NCBI GenBank assembly: GCA_035772405.1
Contig: JAYKKM010000080.1
Coordinates: forward strand, 5,077,501 to 5,141,500
DNA: 64,000 nucleotides
Direction: 5' to 3'
Source: Chrysogorgia sp. JL179-B06
Taxonomy: Eukaryota > Cnidaria > Anthozoa > Scleralcyonacea > Chrysogorgiidae
Shown here: piece by piece, positions 46,821 to 58,679 of the stretch
How the letters are laid out: each line of letters opens with the position of its first letter
Position numbering within the stretch: position 1 is the stretch's first letter
Position numbers and translations under genes: made by a program
Notes under the pieces: generated by a model
The model's database searches: none
The model's input: only the letters and a program-made list of their open reading frames with translations
Told to the model about the DNA's origin: nothing

Positions 46821-49260
46821 GCGACTGCCAAATATCTACATAAAGATTTCCTGTTTTGTTGGAGCGCATTGTTTTTTAAATCGTGTTTCTGCAGCGAATT
46901 TGTAGGCAAAAGTTATTTTGAAATTAGCAATCTTTTCGTTATTTCACTGGCTTTTAAACGTTTAGTATGAGCCGATGGGCTTTTACCGGCTTTTTTTTAT
47001 ATTAAAGATTTTCTGCACCATATTTTGTACCGGCGGTGAAGAACTCCTTCCCCTTCGGAAAAATATATAAAAAAATAACAGAGCAGGATAATTTTGAAAT
47101 ACCAGAAGAAAACAAAACTTTAGAAGAAAAACACATTCTGAGATTGGAATTAATCATATATTTATGGTTATAGAAAGATATTATTTGTTTGCTGGTGTTT
47201 CTGAACCAAAGCCATCTAGACTGATTTAAAACTTGACAACTATAGACAAGCGACTGCCAAATATCTACATAAAGATTTCCTGTTTTGTTGGAGCGCATTT
47301 TTTTTAAATCGTGTTTCTGCAGCGAATTTGTAGGCAAAAGTTATTTTGAAATTAGCAATCTTTTCGTTATTTCACTGACTTTCAAACGTTCACTGTGAGC
47401 CGATGGGCGTTTACCGGCTTTTTTTTATATTAAAGATTTTCTGCACCCTATTTTGAACCAGCGGTGAAGAACTCCTTCCCCTTCGGAAAAATATATAAAA
47501 AAATAAAAGAGCAGGATAATTTTGAAATACCAGAAGAAAACAAAACTTTAGAAGAAAAACACATTCTGAGATTGGAATTAATCATATATTTATGGTTATA
47601 GAAAGATATTATTTGTTTGCTGGTGTTTCTGAACCAAAGCCATCTAAACTGATTTAAAACTTGACAACTATAGACAAGCGACTGCCAAATATCTACATAA
47701 AGATTTCCTGTTTTGTTGGAGCGCATTTTTTTTAAATCGTGTTTCTGCAGCGAATTTGTAGGCAAAAGTTATTTTGAAATTAGCAATCTTTTCGTTATTT
47801 CACTGGCTTTTAAACGTTTAGTATGAGCCGATGGGCTTTTACCGGCTTTTTTTTATATTAAAGATTTTCTGCACCCTATTTTGTACCGGCGGTGAAGAAC
47901 TCCTTCCCCTTCGGAAAAATATATAAAAAAATAACAGAGCAGGATAATTTTGAAATACCAGAAGAAAACAAAACTTTAGAAGAAAAACACATTCTGAGAT
48001 TGGAATTAATCATATATTTATGGTTATAGAAAGATATTATTTGTTTGCTGGTGTTTCTGAACCAAAGCCATCTAGACTGATTTAAAACTTGACAACTATA
48101 GACAAGCGACTGCCAAATATCTACATAAAGATTTCCTGTTTTGTTGGAGCGCATTTTTTTTAAATCGTGTTTCTGCAGCGAATTTGTAGGCAAAAGTTAT
48201 TTTGAAATTAGCAATCTTTTCGTTATTTCACTGGCTTTTAAACGTTTAGTATGAGCCGATGGGCTTTTACCGGCTTTTTTTTATATTAAAGATTTTCTGC
48301 ACCCTATTTTGTACCGGCGGTGAAGAACTCCTTCCCCTTCGGAAAAATATATAAAAAAATAACAGAGCAGGATAATGTTGAAATACCAGAAGAAAACAAA
48401 ACTTTAGAAGAAAAACACATTCTGAGATTGGAATTAATCATTATATTTATGGTTATAGAAAGATATTATTTGTTTGCTGGTGTTTCTGAACCAAAGCCAT
48501 CTAGACTGATTTAAAACTTGACAACTATAGACAAGCGACTGCCAAATATCTACATAAAGATTTCCTGTTTTGTTGGAGCGCATTTTTTTTAAATCGTGTT
48601 TCTGCAGCGAATTTGTAGGCAAAAGTTATTTTGAAATTAGCAATCTTTTCGTTATTTCACTGACTTTCAAACGTTCACTGTGAGCCGATGGGCGTTTACC
48701 GGCTTTTTTTTATATTAAAGATTTTCTGCACCCTATTTTGAACCGGCGGTGAAGAACTCCTTCCCCTTCGGAAAAATATATAAAAAAATAACAGAGCAGG
48801 ATAATTTTGAAATACCAGAAGAAAACAAAACTTTAGAAGAAAAAATACATTCTGAGTTTGCTGGTGTTTCTGAACCAAAGCCATCTAGACTGATTTAAAA
48901 CTTGACAACTACAGACAAGCGACTGCCAAATATCTACATAAAGATTTCCTGTTTTGTTGGAGCGCATTTTTTTTAAATCGTGTTTCTGCAGCGAATTTGT
49001 AGGCAAAAGTTATTTTGAAATTAGCAATCTTTTCGTTATTTCACTGACTTTCAAACGTTCACTGTGAGCCGATGGGCTTTTACCGGCTTTTTTTTATATA
49101 TAAGATTTTCTGCACCCCATTTTGAACCGGCGGTGAAGAACTCCTTGCCTTTGGAAAAATATATAAAAAAACAGAGCAGGATAATTTTGAAATACCAGAA
49201 GAAAATAAAATAAATAAAAAATACTATCTGAGATTGGAAATGATCATATATTTATGGTTA
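46821..49260. repeat. 429-bp tandem repeat, five full copies plus one short
   Basis: gcgactgccaaatatctaca recurs at 46821, 47250, 47678, 48106, 48535 and 48919. Units are 428-429 bp, except the fifth (384 bp), which lost about 45 bp. Copies are 95-99% alike by eye, and the last one is the most diverged. One + frame through each unit (FPFGKIYKKITEQDNFEIPE and so on) is fairly protein-like, and a - frame of up to 111 codons also recurs; neither matches anything known to me. Confidence 0.9.
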
Positions 49261-50276
49261 TAGAAAGGTATCATGAGTATATTTAAGCTTAAATTTGTTG
49301 AAACTATGAAAGGTAACAAACAAATGACTTCGGTGTGTTTTACTTTAAGCTTTTTAAATAGGCTGTGACTATTTGACAATAAGGACGTCTGCGAAGGCAG
49401 CCGGTCAAATAAGAAGTCCCCAAACCCTGACCCTAATCCTAACCCTAAAATATGAAGAAACAACAAAAATTAAACCAAATTATGAAGATTTAGAAAAGCG
49501 ATGTCGAGGAAACCGGAAACGCAACACCATCGAAAACAATAGGCTAAAATGACCGGCTGCCGGTCAAATAGTCACTTCGTTTTAAATATTATATTATAGC
49601 ATTTCGCAAGGAATCGATAAGACTTTCACACTATTCTTGTTTCGTAAAGAACCGAAGATGGTTTTAGTGATTAAATATAAAAAAGGAGCCATCCAGAAAT
49701 ATGAAGTTATTGTCTGGCTTACCTTTTAGCATGTCTTTTGAGTTTTGTGCCTCCATGATTTTTTCGTAACAATAAAGTGACTGGAAAATAAGTCCAATTT
49801 TGTTTCCAAAAGTCAAAACCAAAACACTCGGTTTCTTAAATGTTCTGCAGGTGTTTGTCTTTAAATGTGTACCAGTGTTTGACCAAATCGGGGTAGCAGA
49901 ACCTCCATAAATTCGCTTAAAATTTGCCAGACTTTTTTTTCGCTGCAGGCAGTTTTGTACTGCGATTCGATCGAGATGTCAAACTTTACGCTTCTTATAT
50001 CGATTGAAAAAAATCACGTTACATTCGATATTAGGCATACTGACAATTAACCACGTGAACAGTGAAATCCTTTCATGGCTTCTTCAGGAAAATGTCGGTC
50101 TTGAAAAACAGAAGTTTCCTTTCAAACTTTTTATTTCAGCGTAGAATAAATGCATGGTCACGTGGTTAAGGTGGCTTCTTGGGTTTTCCTTCCAACTCTC
50201 TTTTTTCCGTGAGAGGGTTTTCCTCTCAACTTTCCTATAGACCATAATGCTTTGCGTTTTGGGGTTTTGACTTCTT
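49261..50276. other. No gene seen
   Basis: AT-rich sequence with a short telomere-like patch (accctaatcctaaccctaa, about 49430). Inverted words (gactatttgacaataagg, about 49366) and ccggctgccggtcaaatag (about 49553) suggest a small MITE. Nothing coding recognised. Confidence 0.4.
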
Positions 50277-50430
50277 TGTGTACAGTTTTTGAAATTGACA
50301 AAAGAAAATGGTATAAACGAATTTGTGCTCATCATTGTTGCATTAGCCACGAAAATCCTGAACATAAGTTTTAGCAAATTCCAAAAGAAATACGACGTAT
50401 GGCTAAAGCAAATCAGGAGACAGAGTTATC
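50277..50430 (+). pseudogene. Possible N-terminal exon of the P-like transposase
   Basis: After acceptor gtgtacAG one frame reads VFEIDKRKWYKRICAHHCCI, SHENPEHKF, a stop, then QIPKEIRRMAKANQ. Cys/His spacing hints at a zinc-binding module. It is broken by one stop. Confidence 0.25.
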
Positions 50431-50585
50431 AACCCACTGGCAATAGTCGTCTGCGGTTTAAATGTTGTTCGTTTTGAAATACCTTTAAACGTTTTAAATC
50501 CAGTACCTTGTTGCAGAACGTCGTGTTTGTTTGAGAAATTTATTTGCATGGCAAAGGTTAATTGATGTTTATCTATATTTTGTAG

Positions 50586-51790
50586 ATATTTTTGATGAGT
50601 GTTGTAGCTTGGGGTCCTCTAAAAGGCCTCGACTCGAAGAAACTGAAAATGTGTTAAGAGGAGGGTGCGAAAGAAAACACGAATGCTTGCCTGAGCTAGG
50701 TTCTGACCAAATCGACCCTTGTTTCTTTTCAGGATCAAAACTAGGTCCAGAAGAGCTTCTTTTATATGCCTTGATGAAGCTTTCATTTAAAACGTACACA
50801 TTTAGCAAACATCATTCGATTCCGCGTTACAAGTCCATAGCCCAAGTTATTTTAAAAATATGCGGCATTCATTTTAGGGCTTCGTCCATTCGACGTTACT
50901 TTCCAAGGGTTTCCGGCAACGAATTCAAGTCTAAAAGTGTTGGAAAAGAAAATGGGATGGTTCGTTGGAAATACTTTAAAAGTGAGATTGATCAATTCCT
51001 TGAAGCCTCAGAAAGTAATTTGGAACACTTGCTAAAGAATCCAGAAAGTGCGACGGAATCTACCATGTATTTGACCAGTCAATGTTTAAGAAGTATTTGT
51101 AGCCAGGCACGTGTCGGAAATATTGATGCAACACTCGAATACGGTTGCAGTTTTACGAATCAATTTCATGCTATGGTTAAGCCATATTTGTCGACAGCTT
51201 CATCGAACTGGACCCCATGGTTCAATTCTGAAACTAATTCCATTCATTTGTACCATTTTACACTGTCTCCTGGATATGCTGATAAAGAGGTCAAGATATC
51301 CACAACGTCTAAATGGAGTTTTTATACTTACGGAGTTGAGAGAGAAAAGTCGAATCTATTCCAAAAGGTACCGGAATCCGTGAATAGTGTGAAATCGTTG
51401 GCGGAATTGCTCAACTTAATTGACGGATGTGGAGTGTGTGACGGTTGTGGAAACACTGAATATTTCCAGGATTTTACTTCAGATGACGGGAGTAGCATTT
51501 TCAAGAAAAGAAACGGAAAAGATGGTATTTGTATAGAAAACAGTAATGTGCGTTCGACGGAATGTTCAATTCTTTTGACAAACTCTTTAACTCCGTGTCA
51601 GGCTTGTCAGAAATCTAAGCATTATCTGAGAACGCTCCAATCGCGAAAAAAGACCGAAATCAGTAAATCAGAAGACGTGGCGCCAGGAAAGGGAAGATAC
51701 GATTATAAAACAAAATCCGAACTTTTACAAATTGCACGAGATAAAGATGCTAAAAACAAAAAAACAGAGATTAGAAGAGTCCAGGAATAG
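50586..51790 (+). pseudogene. P-element-like transposase, N-terminal part
   Basis: I start at the acceptor ttgtAG (50584-50585); the ATG at 50531 lies in apparent intron. The frame reads IFDECCSLGSSKRPRLEETE, SIPRYKSIAQVILKICGIHF, RWKYFKSEIDQFLEASESNL and then cysteine pairs (GCGVCDGCG, CQACQ). It ends at 51790 because a run of A (51757-51763) has one base too many: the next piece continues smoothly in the neighbouring frame. P-element relatives usually carry a DNA-binding N-terminus, here with no classical THAP module visible. Either a frameshifted pseudogene or a sequence error at the A run. Confidence 0.6.
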
Positions 51791-52382
51791 AATGATAGGA
51801 GTGGGGCCGAAATCTGATAACGATTTAAGGCACATGTTTGAAGAACTACAAGCGGGCTTGGAAAGGAATCGTGCAAAACAAGGTAATCCAGTTTGCCGAT
51901 GGGAAGGTTGCAATTCGCCAACATTCGAGAACGTTGAAGAGATGTTTACCCACTGCAAAAGTCATATAGAACGGTTAGATACAAGTGAGATTGCTCCCGT
52001 TAACAGACATTATTTGTGCAAATGGACTGGGTGTTCGAAAAATTATTCGAAATTAAAACTTTTGGAGAACCATCTGAGGGAACATACGGGAAACTTACAC
52101 AACGCATTCCTTGAAATACTTCTGCGTGATCAAGCAAAAGCAATAAATATAGAGGCAAAGCAGATGAGATGGCATCCGTTAGTCATTAAATGGTGTCTTC
52201 GAATTTACATTAAATCACACAGATTGTATGAAGATTTGAGAAACAGTGGTGGACTGAAATTACCAAGTGGCAGAACACTCTCAGATTACAAAAATTTTTG
52301 TTCCCCAGAATCGGGTTGGCAAACGGATAACTTGGTTTTTGTGAAAATAAATTTTCGGGGATGCCATTATTTTTTTTTCTGA
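51732..52382 (+). pseudogene. P-element-like transposase, zinc-finger and LPSGRTLSDY part
   Basis: Frame three continues from the previous part. Two C2H2-type fingers: CRWEGCNSPTFENVEEMFTH with CKSH, and CKWTGCSKNYSKLKLLENHL with REH. Then RWHPLVIKWCLRIYIKSHRL, YEDLRNSGGLKLPSGRTLSD and YKNFCSPESGW. The last motif is highly characteristic of P-element and THAP9-type transposases. After DNLVF the frame falls into low-quality sequence and stops, and the catalytic region expected next is absent. Confidence 0.7.
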
Positions 52383-52740
52383 TCCACCTCATCTTATCAA
52401 AAAATTCAGAAACAATCTACACAGCAGCGGTCACAAGGAAAACCACCAGCGGTATACGAGGACTTTGTATTTGAATGGAAAATATATTCTTTGGGACCAT
52501 ATATATGCAGTGTACAGGAGGGAGAGTCAAAGGCACCTTTATATAACCGATCTTCGGAAAGCGCACGTCAACCTTGATAGTGTTAGCAAAATGCGAGTAA
52601 AGCTTGCTGTTCAAACGTTGTCGTCTAAAGTAATTAAAGAAATGGAAGAATGTGAAAATGAAATAACAGAACAGACTCGGCAATATATGAGGATTTGTGA
52701 AGTGTTCTGGAACGTCTTTAACAGCCCAAAAACCTATTAA
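52380..52740 (+). pseudogene. P-element-like transposase, post-catalytic part
   Basis: SDPPHLIKKFRNNLHSSGHK, then LYLNGKYILWDHIYAVYRRE, LRKAHVNLDSVSKMRVKLAV and QTLSSKVIKEMEE. DPPHLIKxxRNNL and the SxxKMRVKLAxQxLS block are hallmarks of P-type transposases and lie after the catalytic core. Direct joining to the previous piece shows an internal deletion of about 150 codons. A frame change at 52725-52740 (run of A) leads to the next piece. Confidence 0.7.
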
Positions 52741-53313
52741 AGATATCGCAGATACTCGTATGGCAGAACTGAACACAGTTGTGGAGTTTTTCCGTGAATG
52801 GGATGTTTGGTTATCTCAACAATACAAAAAGAAGGCAGATCGAGCGAAGTATTTTATTTCTTGGCAAACAAAGTTTGATCTTGAGGTGAGTTATAGAAGC
52901 AATTGCTGTGCTGTACTGTACTGTACTTGTACTGTACCATTTTTTCTTCTTTTAAGGCTACAATTTATGCTTTGAATGAATTGTTAAAATTTATGAAGAC
53001 GGATGGTTTTGTTGCCGAATACGGTAAAGATTTGTACCTCAATTTAAAGAGAATAAGCCAAGACCACGTGGAGTCATATTTCTCAGCGCAAAGGCAAATG
53101 TGTGGTGGGACACAAAATATGACAGGCTATACATACGGATACAATATAAACAGTTTAACAACTCTTCGTTCCTCTCGATTGCTGATGAAAAAGCAGACAA
53201 ACGTTTATGAAGTGGCTGAATCCTTGCCCTATCTGACCAATACAGAAAAACTACCAAAACGAGAAGCCAACGACTCTATTTGGGAAACTGTTCCATGGTT
53301 TATTGAAATATGA
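52697..53313 (+). pseudogene. P-element-like transposase, C-terminal part with intron
   Basis: PIKDIADTRMAELNTVVEFF, REWDVWLSQQYKKKADRAKY and FISWQTKFDLE, then a 71-bp intron (52886-52956, GTGAGT...TTTTAAG). It resumes ATIYALNELLKFMKTDGFVA, ISQDHVESYFSAQRQMCGGT and ends with a stop at 53311-53313. The QDHxESxFSxxRxxGG motif is the conserved C-terminal block of P/THAP9 transposases. Presence of an intron means this is a DNA copy, not a retrocopy. Confidence 0.7.
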
Positions 53314-54090
53314 TTCTTTTTATAAACATATGAATTTCATTTAATAAATATTTATAAATAATTTAATTAATTAAATAATGGGACTTGCACAAAAAGTCAC
53401 GTGACCTCAATTCTCTTAAAATATATAAAGTAGATATACATTTATAACCAGAAAGAACACAGGCTAGTGTTTCAATGAAAATTTCGGACTTTCGGTTTTC
53501 AAACATTTGATTGTCTTTGAGAAAACGGCAATTTTGCTGTTGGTCGTATGCATGCACAAATATCCTATAAAACATTTTTTAAACTAAAGCCTGATTACCT
53601 GATTTTGGTGGTTTGAATGCAAAGATTTATTTTTGAATGTGATTTTGTACATGTATAAAACTTTATTTTGGTCACGTTACAATGTTGCCAGTTACAAATA
53701 GCTCAAAGGTAAAATAAGTTTTAAAATTCCATGGGGTTCTAACTGCATACTTACAATTTTAGGAGGATTTAAGTCATGTGACCTCTAAGTGCAAGTCGCC
53801 TATTGTCACTGTTACACTTCTACACATTAATCTCACTGTTCTGTTACATACCATCAATTTAATTCTCTTATATCACATTATATATAATTGAATTTTAAAA
53901 TTTATGTAATTTATACATACTGTAATTATTGTAATTATGATAAATAACTGATATTGTGAATGGAATAAAGACATTTATAACATAAAACAACCTCTAAAAG
54001 TGAGGAATGACGAAAATTATATTAAGGAAGATGAAAAACATTATCTATTGATAATTCGGACCTACTGAGAGATCTAAACTGGTTTAACTT
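53314..54090. other. No gene seen
   Basis: AT-rich 3' flank of the P-like element. No clear matching terminal repeat was found by eye. Confidence 0.4.
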
Positions 54091-54099
54091 GCAAAAATT

Positions 54100-55240
54100 A
54101 GAATTACTGCCAGTAACTAAGAATCGCTGTTATAGAAAATGGAGTAAATACTGAAATTACTGAATTTATGATTGCAACAAAACTGTTAAATACAAGTGAA
54201 AGAAATGTTCAAGTACAGGACTATTTCATTTTTAAGAGGTAGCTACAGGTTTTTTGTTTTTGTTATAAAAATGTCGAGAAGATATATTGATTAAAGAAAA
54301 AGATGATGGAGCTCGAAAGAAAATTTACGTCCCTACCCAGTACTGTATCATTGAATCTGGGTTAATGCTCTTTACTCAGTTCTTGTGGTTTAGAGTTAAC
54401 ATCCAGTCTTAGCAATGTCATCCTGTATCACACACTTAGAACACTTTTGGAGTTGTATGCTACGGGAAGTCCTATGTTCGAATGATTCAAGTGGAGCAGT
54501 TAATTCGTCTGTCAATAACACTGAATATTTAACAACATCCAGTATATTTCCAGTTGAAAACGTTGAGCTACCAGCTACTAAAGAACATTCTGGTCAGGTG
54601 TGTAAAAGAGTTAAAGATGACAAAGACATTCAAGGATGACCCACAAACTTACAGCAAATGCATTAAAGTTTAAAAACAGAGTGTCATCAGTTTGACAAAG
54701 CGTTTAGGAGAATAAGCTTTCACAGCCTGGTAAATTTTTATTTTCCCTTCTTTAGAAACAGTTCAATTTGTTGTTTATTCACATACATCAGTTGGCCTTG
54801 CAGATAAAAACATACCCAAACATTGGCTGCAGATTTTGCGTGAAAGCAGTGAACTGCGTGATTTGTGGTGCAAAGAACTTTGTTGAGATGAAATATTTAT
54901 AGCAGTCCATGTACTGACTCTGCATTTGAAGGATTACTATGATGTTTGGAAAACCAAAACAAGAGATCATCATCAGAAATCAACTACACTTGAAAGCCCA
55001 GAAGTGAAGCTAATCAATTAGACAGTCGTCTAGGAAAAGTCAAGAAACAACCAACAGAAAAAGAAGCAAAAATTAATGAATAGGCGAAAGATTTTTAGAA
55101 AAAATTCTAAAGATTCAATTTACGTAGCTATGTTTTTAACTGAGCGTTTTGAAAGGAAGAGAACTTTCAAAAATGTTACCATCATTAAGGTTACCTAGCT
55201 TTTCAGGAAAGAATAAGAAGAGACAAATTGATGAGGTGCA
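54100..55240 (+). pseudogene. Decayed inverted copy of the 59887-61308 gene
   Basis: The + strand follows the - strand gene at 59887-61308 from near its residue 55 to its C-terminal part. Examples: aatggagtaaatactgaaat (NGVNTE), aagttttaaactgttaaata-like LLNxSERNVQV, TKEHSGQVCKRVKDD (54580) and GKNKKRQIDE (55208-55240). Many stops and indels, plus a shortened middle. No intron is expected in this part. It is an old duplicate in opposite orientation, about 5 kb from its relative. Confidence 0.7.
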
Positions 55241-55424
55241 GAGAACCTCAAAATACATACATGTATAGTATTATGTTATGCTTCATTCTAATATACGTAC
55301 ATGTAAAGGCATCAGGATTGGTTTCCTTTGTATCTGTTGTTAGTGTCGATTATAATGGCTAAGCTTCATTTTATATTTATACTTATAAGTCAATTATATT
55401 TATACTTATAAGTCAACCTGAGCA

Positions 55425-55448
55425 CTATAAAACATGCATGTTTTATAG
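55425..55448. repeat. 24-nt perfect palindrome
   Basis: ctataaaacatg and its exact complement, within a longer imperfect inverted repeat (gagcactataaa / tttatagcaccc). Preceded by a direct repeat of acttataagtcaa. Confidence 0.7.
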
Positions 55449-55489
55449 CACCCTGACGTCACTTATCACTTTTTGCTTAAAACTTAATC

Positions 55490-56212
55490 TTAATTTAAGA
55501 GTGGTGTTTTTACCATAGGCGGATCTAGGGGTGGGATGCAGGGGGTGTGCACCCCAGAGAAAATTAACACACCCACAGAAAAAGTCAGCATCAACAAGTA
55601 TATATCAAAATTTTCATGATTTATGGCATTTTCGACATAATTTAAGGTGGTGGATGGGTGCACCCCCCCCTTGGTTTTTACCATTCAAAGATAAAATTCA
55701 TATCTTCTAGCATTGTGTAATATCTTCTATTGAATCCTATTGAATCAGAAATATTTAAGTATCCACTATATTCTTTAAGTATGTTGGAGTAGTATGAAAT
55801 TTAGTGGAAAAAGAGAGTCTTAGGGCTGACACTAACAACAGTTGTGATGGAAACTATTGTACACTAGCAATACATCAAGAGCAATTAAATCTGAAATCAA
55901 GGCAGAAGTCGGGTGCAACAAAGTCAGAATATTCATTTATAGTGATCACTTATAATATTTAAATTTGTAAAATGTGAAAAGTTTCCATTGCAAAACTGGC
56001 CAATATTTTGAATTTTATTTACTAACATTGTTTGTCTGAACCAATCAGAATGCAGTGATTGTGTCATGCATAATATAATAATAAATGTAATTAGAACTGC
56101 AACAAATCCTTGTTCACCCTAGACCCTATGCCTTGATTTATTATTTTGATGCCTTTACAAAATACATAATACTATACATACCAAAATGTAAGATATCCTG
56201 TATACAGTAAAA
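55490..56212. other. Dispersed-repeat remnant, no gene seen
   Basis: At 55515-55680, aggcggatctaggggtggga ... gggtgcacccccc resembles a repeat consensus seen in many invertebrate genomes (gcaccc/gggtgc words at both ends). The rest is AT-rich. Confidence 0.35.
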
Positions 56213-56353
56213 ACCTGCTAACAAGAACCTACCATTATTAAGAACCACAGGCTGAAATTAAGTATTTGTTTACATAAGAACATATAAGAATATAAGAACC
56301 TATCCCAGGCTGATTGGGTAAAATGTAGGTTCTTGTTAGCAGTTTTTACTGTA
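56213..56353. mobile_element. Tc1/mariner-type MITE
   Basis: Termini TACAGTAAAAACCTGCTAAC and its complement GTTAGCAGTTTTTACTGTA are inverted over about 29 bp and flanked by TA. 141 bp, non-coding. A related fragment (agaacctcaggctgaaatta) occurs at about 1982. Confidence 0.8.
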
Positions 56354-56824
56354 TTCTACATATTTTGGAGTATATTCTTCAAAGAATCGTTGCCCCAAGT
56401 TGACCAAGAAAGCCTAATTGTCTAGGAATGATCTTCTTTTAACTATTGATAAAAATAACCATGTTCAGTGTTTCTTTCAGAGTTTTTAACATGGAGGAGG
56501 GGGCAAAACAGGCAATACTCACTCCAGAAATACTGTAACTTTTATTGTTGAATTATTTCTAAAAAATATTCCTAACTTTCATTTTACCTCTATTAAACAA
56601 TCCTAAACATTGTCAGGGTTTCTTTTAGCCAGCTGAACTTTCTGCAACCCTGATTTGAAATATCTATTTGAAACCCTGATTTGAAATATCTATTTTTTAA
56701 ATCCCTACTGGTGCTCAAGGGTGTAATGAAACAGAAAATTTTTGACTGGAATATCACACTAATAAGCAAAGTAAACAAGTGAGATATCCCATTCAACATA
56801 CTGTACATACATTTCAATTAATTA

Positions 56825-57770
56825 TATAAATACTAGAAATACGTTATACGCAACACCCCTCGCCCGCTTACTGTTTGAAACTTTTATAGCATAGTTGCTA
56901 ATTTACTACTATAATACAGTACTGCAGTTATGCGCTTTGTCCTAGTGATGTCATCAGCGTTCAATAATTTTTGTTTTGGACACCTCCGTTCAATAATTCA
57001 CAGTATTCGACAGAATTGGGGAACAGTGTTGAGATGAACTGGTACTTTGTGTTAGGTATGCAAAATGTAGCAACATTTCATTGGTCTGCAGATTACAACC
57101 AGTCACAAGTGATTGATGTGGCGACGCGGCCGGGCCCCTTGCACGGTCCAGGCTATTTTGCCCCCCTTCTCAGCGACCTTGTGATTCATGAAATAATCAA
57201 CCCAGTAGTTAGTATAAAAAGACACCAAAGACTGTTAAAGAATGAAGGAAGAAAGTGCATTCTCTTTATCATTGAAATGTCTAGGGGTGCATATAGTGCA
57301 AATGTATAGGCATCAATTTGGTTTTAATACAGTATTAGGGATTCTATCCCGATTGTTGGTGAGGATAGATGCTCTTGAGGTCTCAATGCAGGGCAGAGAA
57401 ACTGACCTTTCCTAAGTCTGGACATGAAACTGATCGGTTAATAGAAACCCTAGGATTGGTACCATGTTAGTTAAGAAATGTCTTGAAGGCATTTTACCAC
57501 CATTTCTAAAGAACTATTTTAATCTCAATGAATTTGTTCATTGCATGCATGTAAGAGCATTATCTAATATCTATTGCCTTAATTGACAACACTACATTTG
57601 TAGGATTTATACAACTTTCAAGTTATAATTAGTTTTTGTAACATATTGTACATATATATGAATATGTGTAATAAATTTATATTTGTAATAAATAATAATT
57701 GTAATTTGTTAGGAAACAGGACCCCGTCAATAGTAAATACCAGTGTTAGCATTGAACAGGCTATCCTGTA
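56825..57770. repeat. Segment directly duplicated at 61320-62345
   Basis: Shared in the same orientation: actagaaatacgt (56832 / 61325), ctcgcccgctt (56864 / 61352), agtgcaaatgtatagg (57294 / 61840), ttagggattctaccc-like and gatagatgc-like words, gttagcattgaa (57745 / 62328). The copy here carries an extra piece of about 160 bp (57010-57180) with a GC-rich stretch gacgcggccgggccccttgc. This segment lies just upstream of the start of the 61308 gene in its other copy. Confidence 0.7.
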
Positions 57771-58394
57771 TTTCTAGTTAGTATTATTAATAGTGCCTAA
57801 ACTTTTCCCAATCCCAGAATGTATATAGTACAACTCTCTTAACTGACAGTTAAGTATTTCAAAATTTGTCTAAAGATTTCTAACAAACAATAACATGACA
57901 TGGTTGTTTTATTGAAGATAAAATATTGTTCAGCGTATTGTACATTGTAGGCAGAAATACAGATCTTTTTAATTGTTGGTGCACTGCCAAAATAGTGTGT
58001 AACAGGTCTCAGACATTCAACGTTTCGAGCGAAAGCCCTTCGTACGATTATAAACGATAAAGTAGTGTCTAGTGAAGGCAGTGGCTATTCGTACGGTAGC
58101 AGTATTAAAGGCGGTAGTCTTTTATAATTCAACGAAATGCTAATCCTAATAACCTAACCAAATTACCAACCCTAACCAAAAAACTATAATGTTTATCGAA
58201 CTCCTTGTTTATCTCCTATCTAATATACAAATATATAGACACTTAAAAGTTAAAATAAAAGGGCCTTCGCTCAACACAGACTCACAGTGTACTATCCTTG
58301 AATACTGAGAATACTAATTTATTTACCTGCATTCGTGTCCGAGCAAAGTACCATAGGCATAGATGAATATTACAAAATAAAACTTGCTTGTCCG
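57771..58394. other. No gene; decayed hammerhead-like remnant
   Basis: On the - strand at about 58055-58015, tacgaagggctttcgctcga followed by aacgttga matches the hammerhead words, but the first core block reads CGTACGA instead of CTGANGA. AT-rich otherwise. Confidence 0.4.
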
Positions 58395-58679
58395 TCAACT
58401 ACATTCCACAGTTTCGGCATTTTCGTCGCCTTTGGCTTTGTTTGATTTCAACCTTCTTGTTTCCCTTCTCTTCGCGGGCCGAACTTCGCGTTGTTCTGGA
58501 GTTTCTTCTCGCGATTTTCGACGCCTTTGTTCACAATCTTTCGACCTTGTTGATGTATTCTTACCTGTTGTTGGTTTCGTTTTCCCGCGGGCAATATCGG
58601 ATAGTCTTACTTCATGTCCACTTTCGTTCTCCTCTGCTCGTGCAGCTTCAACCTGCCATTCGTTGTTTAAATCACTCAT
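58395..58679 (-). CDS. Short charged open frame, unknown
   Basis: 94 codons from ATG at 58679: MSDLNNEWQVEAARAEENES, then SDIARGKTKPTTGKNTSTRS and RRRKSREETPEQREVRPAKR, ending ENAETVECS and stop. The Arg/Lys/Glu-rich, low-hydrophobic composition and a CpG-richer base usage than the flanks suggest real coding, such as the first exon of a nuclear or transposon protein. No domain recognised. No clear donor before the stop. Confidence 0.35.
   Translation of the reverse strand: MSDLNNEWQVEAARAEENESGHEVRLSDIARGKTKPTTGKNTSTRSKDCEQRRRKSREETPEQREVRPAKRRETRRLKSNKAKGDENAETVECS

Noticed and set aside
47002..47337. 111-codon - strand frame repeated in the 429-bp units
   Set aside because: Recurs only through the tandem repeat and matches no family; the opposite + frame is at least as plausible.
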